Below are positions 55,885 to 64,000 of a stretch of 64,000 bases of DNA, piece by piece (position 1 is the first letter of the stretch; each line of letters starts with the position of its first letter). The stretch lies in assembly GCF_018812025.1 (NCBI RefSeq), contig NC_063062.1:39913496-39977495 (forward strand), written 5' to 3'. The position numbers and the translations under genes were made by a program. The notes beneath the pieces were generated by a model. That model searched no databases. It saw only the letters and a program-made list of their open reading frames with translations, and had not been told where the DNA came from. Source of the stretch: Megalobrama amblycephala. Lineage: Eukaryota; Chordata; Actinopteri; Cypriniformes; Xenocyprididae.

Positions 55885-56225
55885 AGATTCAAATCCATAA
55901 ATCAAAATGTATTGCATTTATGAAGAAATAGTTGAGCACCAAAGGCTCTATCACTATTGCCTCAATGGTGTTCAGTGTCTTTGGGTGGATTAGGATTGTT
56001 TGTGATTTGGTCTTAGTGACTTAGGAGTCCTCTTGACTACTCTTAATGTTTCACAGATTTAGGAGCTAGTTTTAGCACTAAAATGCTTTGTGAAATACTC
56101 TAAGAGCAAAAATTTAGGACTCCTAAAATTAGGACTGACACGCCCATTATTTTTAAGAGTTTCTCTTAAATCTGCAAGTTAGGAGCTACTTTTAGCCTTA
56201 AGATGTTTTGTGAATACGGCCCCAG

Positions 56226-57359
56226 ATCATCAACTACAAATCACTGTTAGTTCAATGTCACTGTCTCCACCCATGTGTACTGTTGACTTTCATCACAATT
56301 TCAATGCTGATCCTTGACACTTTAAACATTGAAATGTCAATCTCAACCAAAATGATGGTTTGGATCAAAACTCAACATTGTATCAATGTTACCGTGCTGT
56401 CTGGGTCCTCTCTGGGGCATTTTCATCTGAAAATGGAAAACTTTTGTGTTTTGGCCATTCATTTACACAACAACAGCATTTTACAAGGGGCCTGAAAATG
56501 AAAACTCTCTCTCTTTTTGTAATTTTTTTTTTTTTTTTTTTTTTTTTTTGCAATTTACAACTTGAATGTGTTTGGCTTCTGGTGTGATTTGCTAGTCAAT
56601 TAGATGATCATTGAACATCAGCAAAAAAAAAAAAAAAAAAGAGAGAGAGAGGTTAAAAAGAGGAGCTTAAAGTAGCACTGAAATGCAAATGTAATCATGA
56701 ATGAATCAATAATGCCAGTAAAGGAAATTTACAACTTTACACTAGGTAAACAGTGAAATAATGTGGACATTACCTGTGCTGCTGATTTCCTTGAAAGAGT
56801 TGATATGTTGTTGCTGTTGTCATTTTGTTTTGCATATGTTTGGCCACTGTGTGCATAACGCTGTTTGTTTAGGGTGTACACTTGTGCTGTTTGAGGTCGC
56901 CCAAGACCCCAGGCAACAAAATGTAAATTTGTAACAAAATAAATGTTTTTTTGTTTTTTTAACAAATGTCATTTTACTAATGTCAGTTTATTAATGTTTT
57001 TACTACACATTTGTGTAGTTTTTGGAGGATTTATGGTATTTTTTAAATTCAAATATAAACAAATTAATAAAAAAAATGAATAGGTTTTTATACGAAAACA
57101 GCCTTGTTGTATAACATTTCTAACTTTCATTCATGGGGATAACATGGATAATTTGACATGGTTTAGTGTAAGATTTTTGCTCATCTTTTGAAAAATGCAG
57201 TTTTGAAAGTAAAAAAAAAAAATAGCTCCACTATTTGCTATTTGACTAACTGGAAGACATCTTTGCACAAGTTTTTCCAGTTGGATTCATATCTACATAT
57301 TCTGAAATCACAATTATAACAATAAAAAATGACTTTTTGCCGAAGTTTAGCATTTTTGT
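56226..57359. other. Non-coding stretch with homopolymers
   Basis: It contains T and A runs (about 56522-56550 and 56622-56640). Short frames have no recognisable motifs. Confidence 0.4.
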
Positions 57360-58428
57360 ACTATGACAGCCTATGACGTCATTACGGCGCGAACCGTGAC
57401 GTATAAAGGGAGCGCCTGAGGAAGCAGTCAACATCTTCTCATCTTTTCGGGACTGTGTTGTTCGTGCCATTGTTTCACAAACTCCGGTAGGAAATTACTA
57501 ATGGCCGCCTCTTTTCAGAGCAGGAGCAGAGACAGCTGGACTTGAGGAGGAAGAAGCAGGTTTGAGGAGGTGATTGATCATGTACACCAATAGCGTCTGT
57601 GATCGATTCCCTCTCGCTGTGGGGGCAACATTGCATTTGCCCTCGCCCCTTCTTCCTCCGCCTCCTTGTTTGAGGGGGTTATTTTGGGCAAAAAAACTGA
57701 ATCATTAGGTTGGCTAATTTTCAAAACATGCAGGCTGCTATTTTGTAGCCTCCTATGTTAGAGTAGCTTCTCAGCTAATACTTTAGTTTGGTTTGAGTTA
57801 GCACTCGTTGCTTCAGTTATTTGTGTGCAGGACGGCTTATCAGCCGCCTGACACTTTTTGCTTGCAGTGCTTCATTTTCTCCTCATAATTGAAGGTTTCA
57901 AAATGAAGCCCAAGCTTTGCTTGGCCCAGTAGGCCTTAGCTAGCGGCTAGGCTAGAGCTAGGTTTAGGTGTTTGTTTGTTACATCACCCTTATTATTACT
58001 ATTCCTGTGAGGTTGTATAGTTCCTAGTTCTGGCCTCATCCTGAGGGAGTTGCAGGCCGTATGCCCTTTTCCCCTTCAATGTGAAAATGTAGGAGCTATG
58101 GCTGAGGTTAACAGCTAAGGTTATAGGCTGTTATTAGCCTTCCTGGTGCTGTTTTTCCCAGGTGGTAGGCCCTTATCTTCGAGAAGATCAGTTATGCAGT
58201 GCTGCTAGGCCCCACTTTTTAGAACTTTTGTCATGCTTATAATGTCTTCACATGAGCCCCTTGAATTATATTCAAGTTCGAGATTACGATGCTAAATATT
58301 TTAGCTTTTGTTCTCTGGGGTTCATTACAGATCTCAGATCTGTTTGTGAAACATTTATCCTGTTTGGATGGCATGTATTACAAAGCATTTGCGTTTGCTT
58401 TGGGGTTCTAAGCTTTAGCCCTACATAC

Positions 58429-60306
58429 ATATGTGACCCGTCACGGAAACCAGGGACACAAGTCGGCAGCACAACTCTCGAGCAAAATGAGAAAGAAGCA
58501 TTTTTTTTCAAAATTGGTGATTTTCGTTTTTTTGCAGAATCTGTTAGTTGAGATCATGAAGAAGCCTTTCCGTGTTTGAGATAGCAGTATTGGTATATTT
58601 AAAAGCGTACATTTTGAGGTTGAAATCGGCTTGTTTTTCGGAGATTCTAGCACGCAGTAGGGGCGTGTCATGTCTGTGTGTATTTCCATACTGGGAAGCG
58701 TGGCTACTTATTATGCAGCGCTCTGGCCGGCTCTAGCTGATATCAAAATTCAATGAAGAACCGTGGCCATTACACCGAAAATGTTTTGAAGTACTTCTTC
58801 GACAAGCCGGATGCTTATGAACAAGCGCTCACTGATTCTGAAGACGATCTGAGCGACGATGAAAGCGGCATAATAAGACATTACCTTTCTGGAGTCGGGT
58901 AACGCGCCGGCGCATTTTGCAGGATTTTTTTCACATTGCAGCAAAACAGACTTAAAATACTCTGTCATTTTTGTCATAGAGACATAAGTAATATATCAAT
59001 TTAAACTATAGAATGTCTTCTTTTATTTGTGTACACTCAGAGTAAAAACAAAATGTTGTGCTTTTTGAAAAATAAAGAAAACTAACATGATGCGTGATAT
59101 CTCGTCTCCCTCTGAACGAAGTCCAATCTGATAGTTCTCAGAAAATGAACTATAAATTAGTGAATACCAATCACAAAAAAAATTAGACTTATGTCTGAAA
59201 AAACGTTGAAATGTCAAGTTTTAAATCGTGTAAGTCAAATCGAAAACAAACCTTCTGTTTATGTAATCTGTATGAAAAGAGAGCCATGTCAGAAGTCTGT
59301 GATTCAGCTCATTATCCGCTAATGCGGCCACGCCCACGGAGCCAGCGCTATTCAGACGCAAATTCAGTCAATACATGCAGACATCGTTTCAATCGTGTAT
59401 TTATTGTCTTGAAAAGTGTTTTGAATAGCCATAGTTAGCGATCTCTGGCCTCTGTTAGTTCAGTTAGTTCCTGGATTGCCTATTCTTCTCTAGCAGGCAT
59501 TTGTGGACTAAAGCTGTACAGAGCGCCCTCCGGCTGCAAGTATGAATTGAAAAAAACAGCGCTCATAGTGATAAAAAAATATTGAAGAAATATTACTTCT
59601 CTGTATAGAAAATTGACAAACATATGAGAATCCATCAATATTTCTCCAAATGTACATGCTTTTAAGCTAAAAGCCTATATGAAATACCATAGAGGTAACA
59701 TTGTTCAGACACTTTGCATCACATAAATACATTAGGCTATATTTTAAAGTATATAATACCATTATTTTAAATTGTAATTATATTTTACAGTATTGCTGTT
59801 TTTTCTGTATGTTTGATATACACCATCACAGAGGGTTTTTTCACAGCCTACCTGACTGAAAGGCCTCATTATTATGCAAGTCATTTCAGGTCATTATTAT
59901 GTGATTCTTTTGTCTTCTCAGGTGAGATAAAACTCACATATTTCAGCCTCTAAGTCATTTTTATAAAAGTCAAAAAAGATAAATTGCTGACATTTACAAT
60001 GCACATTATCCTTTATTATTAATAGTATGCGGTCCATGCAGCTTTACAGGGGGTATGGCTTATCTAAATGAGATGTAAATGAGCCCTATTGTCACTCCCA
60101 GCAGGTGAGAACAGGTGAGAACTGCAACTTTAGAGGCGTTTTTCTCCCTATAGAGCTTTCTTGAGTGCCTACCTTCAAATGGCCACAACTTCTCCAAATA
60201 TTATCAGATTTCCATGTGTTACACATCGTTGGAAAGCTTGGAGACTACACTTTCAGAATCTGTCCGACTTGTGTCCCTACTTTCCGTGACTGGTCACATA
60301 TGTGAG
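58429..60306. mobile_element. Non-autonomous DNA element, about 1.87 kb
   Basis: The left end is acatatgtgacccgtcacgg and the right end its inverted counterpart (ccgtgactggtcacatatgt). The match continues through agggacacaagtcgg on both sides, about 40 bp of TIR. The outermost acatatgt is self-complementary, so it could be an 8-bp target duplication or part of the TIR. It sits inside the modular tract. Confidence 0.7.
58753..58902 (+). pseudogene. 49-codon acidic ORF, possible transposase N-terminus
   Basis: The frame MKNRGHYTENVLKYFFDKPD continues with ALTDSEDDLSDDESGI and ends at TAA 58900-58902. The aromatic start followed by an acidic DSEDD/SDDE stretch resembles N-termini of piggyBac-type transposases, but there is no catalytic domain and the flanks are not TTAA. 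It is probably the residual 5' coding exon of the parent of this deletion derivative. Confidence 0.35.
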
Positions 60307-62506
60307 CTTAATCTAGTGCTGCCACAGGTTAACGCCTGTTTCTGTGATAGCAGGCTGTGATTAGCCTCTATCTATGAACGTGGTGTTTTGTTGTACTCCC
60401 CGGTTAGGGTTTGTGTTTCACTGAGTGCATCACCTGTTGGATTGCACACTCAGGTTGAGTGTAGAGAGTCTTATTCTGGTTAGAATAGTATGATCTCTGT
60501 TAGCTCCCAGTCGATCATGACCACAGCAGTTGTTTTACTTGTGCTGTTATATTGTTGGCACTCTTTGGGTAGCCTCTTTCTTATACAGCTTGTTTCTCGG
60601 GCGCTGTTGGTATATGATCACGAGTTTGCTCACGTATCTTAGCCTAGCACTGCCTCAGGCTTATGCTCATGTTGTTTGAGGTAGCAGGCCTTGCAGGCCT
60701 TCCTTAAACCATGATAGTATATTATGTGTACTGGGTACATTGCCTGTTGGAATGTGTACACCTAAGCTCAGATTGTGTAAGCTATTTACCCTCAGTAAAC
60801 TTTAGGGTTTAGTGCTGGCCCTTTTTTGAGCCCGGGTCCTGTATATGACCACTCGCTGGCGCCACATGGTGCTAAAGTAGTAGGCCTTGCCAGGCCTCCT
60901 TTGTAGCCTCCGTGTTGGCCCAGCTGGGTTGGTTATATCTAGACTCATTCCATGGTTAAATCGTGTCTTATGACTCACGCCACCATCGGCCATGCCCACC
61001 TCTGTATGAGTAGGCCCTAGGTCAGGCCTCTCGCAGAGTTCTGCGGCGCAGTGTGTACTTCTCTTACCTAAGGGTTTTCTCGAGTACTTGGCCTGGTGGC
61101 TGGTCTTAGTCATGAAGCTACCACTGGCTGATATCATGTGTTCATGGAGGTCGAAGGCCCCACCAGGGCCTCCTTTCAGTCTGCATGTTGGCACAGCTTT
61201 GTGTGGGCTTCTATGTGACTCATCACCATGGATGGGTCATGATTGCCACTAGCTGACGCCGCGTGTGTACGGGTTGTAGGCCTTCGCAGGCCTCCTATGT
61301 GTCACGCTGGAGTTTGGCTTTGTACTCCTCTCGCTTAGAGTAAAAGGTGCTTTTACTGAGTACATTTTCTGAGTGGCTTGCCTCTCAAGGTGAGTTTTTG
61401 TGTTAAAACCAACTGTTTGTCTGGTTTTATGCATTTGCTTTCTTGAGCTTGGTTTCCTTTAGCTCTAGTTGAGCTAAGTAGCTACCTTGTTTGTTACTCG
61501 GTTCTATTTTGCTCCTAGAACTTTAGTGGTCACACTGCCACGAGCTGATGCCACGTGTCTGCTGAGGTTATAGGCCCATGGGGCTTTCTTTAGCGCATGA
61601 TTGCATACGCTGTACTCCTCTTGATTAAGGAGTAGAAAGGTGTTTTTACCGAGTACACTGCTCGTTGGATTGTGTTGGACGGGCTGTTTCGTGGGCACTC
61701 ACAGCTACCTATTACTTGGTGGTCATGCTTCCAACATGCTATGTTTCAGGTGCTTGGCCTTACGGGCCACCCCGGAATATCGCCTCATGTGTTGAGTATT
61801 CTGTGGTATGCTTAGTTCATTATAAAGAACCTAATGTTGTAGGCCCTTTTTCTGGCCTCCATGACTATGTGCCCATAGTACGGTCTGTCTGTTAGGTTGA
61901 GCTTCGTACTTCCCTCTGGGTTGACTGTGTAATCGTGCTTAGCTCCCTAAGCTGGTCATTGGTTGTAGACTTCAATGAAGTTTCCCGCTGAAACCGGCTC
62001 TTAGGCTGGTTTGTGCTCCCTTTACCGGGGTTTTGCTAGCGCACAGCCTCCTCAGTGCTTTTATGAGACACTGAGTAGATAGACAGAGCTCCTAGGATGA
62101 GGAGTAGATCCTAGGATGAGTGGTTTATACTCCCCTCGATTCTAGGGTTTTTAGCACTCAGCTGAGTTCCGCTCTCCAGGATGCCCATTTTTTAGTGGCC
62201 GCTAGCATGTGCATGTGCTGCAATGCATGTGCATGTGCTGCAATGCTGCATGTGACAGGCAGGCCCACGGGGCCTCCTTTGGGAACATGCTGGCATGTAC
62301 CTTTTGCGTTTCTTGACATTCTTTACTGAAGACAGTAAAAGGGATTTTTTATGTCACTGGCTGGCCAGGGCTCTGGCTGACTTATGACCTCCTTTTGTAG
62401 TCGGTTTGCTTAGCCTGGAGCTTGATAACACTGCCACAAGCTGATGTCACGTGTCTGCTGAGGTTATAGGCCTGTACTCCTCTTGCTTAAAGAGTAAAAA
62501 GGTGCT

Positions 62507-64000
62507 TTTTTTATATTTTATTTTAGAGTTTTTTCCAAAAATAAACACAGAACAGACAAACAACACTGTCTCGGACCACACAAGCAAAAAATAATAATAA
62601 TATTAAAATAATAATAATAAATGTTTAGTTCAGTAGCCAGAAATACTACAGTGAAAACCTGCTAAACAATCAGTCAAGGTGCCCAGCATTAGCCTGAGAG
62701 GAGCCACTAGGGGCTGGTTGAGCAGTTAACTTGTCCAAATGGCCCAGGAATAAACCCCAAACAGCGGAAAAATTTTCAATGAAATTAGTTCTCAAGAATC
62801 TGAGTCTTTCCATTTGTATAAGAGAGATCATATCCGTAATCCAAATTCAAAAGGAAGGGGGTGAGGGTGACTTCCAGTTCCTCAGCACAAGTCTCTTAGC
62901 CACAATCATACCCAGGGTTAGAGATTGCTGTATTGTCCTCGGGAGGCAGGTGGTGCGCTGTGAAAAACCAAAAATTGCAAGTTCTGCATCAGGTGGAAGA
63001 GGCCTATTGTAAGCCTTGGAATACCAGTCAAATATGCTTGACCAAAATCCAGACAATAAAGGGCAAAACCAGAAAGCATGAGAAGTTGTATCCTCTGCCA
63101 CCTTGCACCGGTCACACATTGGAGAAACAGAGGGGAAAATTTTATGCAGTTTGGTTTTAGTATAATGCAAACGGTGAACAACCTTGAATTGGATCAGTTG
63201 GTGTCTGCTATTTACTGAGCAGACCTGTATCATAGCCTGACACTTATCCCACATATCATCAGAAAGTTCAACTCCCAGGTCTTCCTCCCAGGCTGCTTTA
63301 AATCTCTCAGTAGAAGCTGCAACGCAGCTTTCAAATAAACAAACAAATGTAGAAATAAGATGTCTAGAGTCAGGAGGGTTCAGAAAAACATTAAAAAAAC
63401 ACATGTTTTTCAGGAAGTTGTTCGAAATTACAAATTTTGGATTTTACATAATGCCTAATTTGTAGATAACAAAAGAAGTGTGCATGAGGCAAATCAAATT
63501 TCTCTCTTAACTGGCTAAAGGATGCAAACCTTCCCTCAACGTAAAGGTCCCTGATGGACTCTAAGCCCTTCTCCCTGCAGACAAAATAAGTTCTATCAGT
63601 CCAGGGGGGTAAAAAAGAATGATTATAACAAATTGTCGTATGAACAGAGGTCTCTGGCAGGGACAAGACTTTTCTCACCTGATTTAAAATTCTAACTGAA
63701 TTTTTTAACACAAAGCTTAACTTATTCATCGCTGAAGGCCTATCAAACTTAGAGAACAACATGGCCGCTAAGGAGGTGCCAACAGCCAGGTTAGTCTCCA
63801 TTTGTACCCACGAGGGGATGTCAGGTGTCAAATTGGCCGGTACCCCTTCACCCAGTACATTAAAGCCCTAATATTGGCGGCCCAATAATAATGCTTGAAT
63901 ACTGGCATACCCAGACCGCCTACAGACTTGGGTTTTTGCAGATGCATTTTAGAGATTCTGTGTGTCTTATAGTTCCAAACATAAGAGAGGATTATAGAGT
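62507..64000 (-). mobile_element. L1-like LINE, 3' part, running off the window
   Basis: The minus-strand order is ORF2 C-terminus, about 340 bp of 3' UTR (62507-62846), then an A-rich tail (plus-strand gctttttttatattttat at about 62503). The target lies in the modular tract: gagtaaaaaggtgc directly precedes the tail. The 5' part lies beyond 64000. Confidence 0.8.
62847..63998 (-). pseudogene. L1-like ORF2, C-terminal region
   Basis: The post-reverse-transcriptase region of a fish L1 is readable in three frames: MHLQKPKSVGGLGMPVFKHY and YWAANIRALMYWVKG (63998 to about 63845); then WVQMETNLAVGTSLAAMLFS and onward (63831-63391); then MWDKCQAMIQVCSVNSRHQL and LHYTKTKLHKIFPSVSPMC with a cysteine-rich CDRC...H...C region (63404-62847), the zinc-binding tail used in target-primed reverse transcription. 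The frameshifts are near 63838 and in an A/T run near 63395. It is a decayed copy. Confidence 0.85.

Larger units (their letters stand above)
48012..56222. mobile_element. PIF/Harbinger-type DNA transposon, 8.2 kb
   Basis: The inverted repeats are about 48012-48372 and 55885-56222 (gggccatattcaaaaaac against gggccgtattcacaaaac). The 3-bp target duplication is CAG (48009-48011 and 56223-56225). Inside are a minus-strand MADF/Myb-like gene and a plus-strand DDE transposase, the standard divergent pair of the superfamily. There are also a hAT fragment, a 69-bp minisatellite, a non-autonomous LTR element and a SINE. A short minus-strand coiled-coil-like frame (EERLKTLKKEIKHLRKL) at about 48660-48745 may be an additional coding remnant. 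Confidence 0.85.
57360..62506. repeat. 5-kb non-coding tract with repeated aggcc/ggcctcc modules
   Basis: The left edge has promoter-like words: tgacgtca at about 57374 and gtataaagg at about 57401. A short GT-AG candidate intron (actccggtaggaa to tcttttcag) lies at about 57486-57517. From about 57.9 kb, and clearly from 60.8 kb, the sequence repeats a loose module: ccac.agctgatgccacgtgt, then a taggcc...ggcctcctt hairpin-like pair, then tactcctct.....agtaaaaggtg. Occurrences lie near 60851, 61122, 61249, 61536 and 62430. No long ORF crosses it. It may be the untranslated region of a large retroelement (a DIRS-type element is one guess). Confidence 0.4.

Noticed and set aside
1..64000. CRISPR arrays, bacterial operons or phage genes
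   Set aside because: None is present; the repeats are minisatellites and transposon ends, and the genes have eukaryotic introns.

Overview
This window reads as teleost, most likely cyprinid, nuclear DNA. The base composition is AT-rich with long homopolymer tracts and microsatellites, genes are split by GT-AG introns, and the sequence is packed with fish-type mobile elements: Tc1, hAT MITEs, TTAA-target elements, PIF/Harbinger, a chromodomain Ty3/gypsy element, L2-like, I-like and L1-like LINEs, a DIRS-like gag and tRNA-derived SINEs. No bacterial-type gene organisation is present. Almost nothing is an intact single-copy host gene. The species cannot be named from the sequence alone.

Layout. 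1-7 kb: a palindromic motif cluster, a LINE 3' end, a 42-bp minisatellite and a truncated Tc1. 7-15.5 kb (+): a decayed nine-exon gene of a multicopy fish family (LOC/SAMD3-like proteins) with a Tc1 in one intron. 15.5-19.6 kb (+): starting 20 bp later, a decayed C2H2/transposase-like gene. It is interrupted by a hAT MITE with an 8-bp target duplication, and that MITE carries a TTAA element. 19.6-29 kb: possible transposon-terminal repeats, LINE fragments, and a 5.3-kb gypsy chromovirus that looks young (LTRs about 99% identical, long intact pol) sitting inside another hAT MITE.

29.8-38.8 kb: a two-exon CALHM-like channel gene on the minus strand carrying two frameshifts. Its TATA-bearing upstream region is tandemly duplicated (281 bp), and a Tc1 with at least three nested insertions lies in the second copy. 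39-44 kb: a DIRS-like gag remnant and a decayed multicopy gene with HEDADTR and GCDTTS motifs. 44-47.4 kb: two solo LTRs, a palindromic MITE and two orphan exon-like segments.

48.0-56.2 kb: one 8.2-kb PIF/Harbinger element with TIRs of about 340-360 bp and a 3-bp target duplication. It holds divergent MADF/Myb-like and DDE transposase genes. A non-autonomous LTR element carrying its own proline-rich ORF is inserted in the transposase. 57.4-62.5 kb: a non-coding tract of loosely repeated aggcc/ggcctcc modules with an inserted non-autonomous DNA element. 62.5-64 kb: an L1-like LINE running off the end (minus strand).

The value of the window is stratigraphic. Many insertions are bounded by exact target duplications, so their order can be read. 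The strongest mechanistic signal is a self-priming arrangement in the gypsy element: 11 nt next to the 5' LTR are complementary to the predicted 5' end of its own transcript, as in Tf1/sushi elements.
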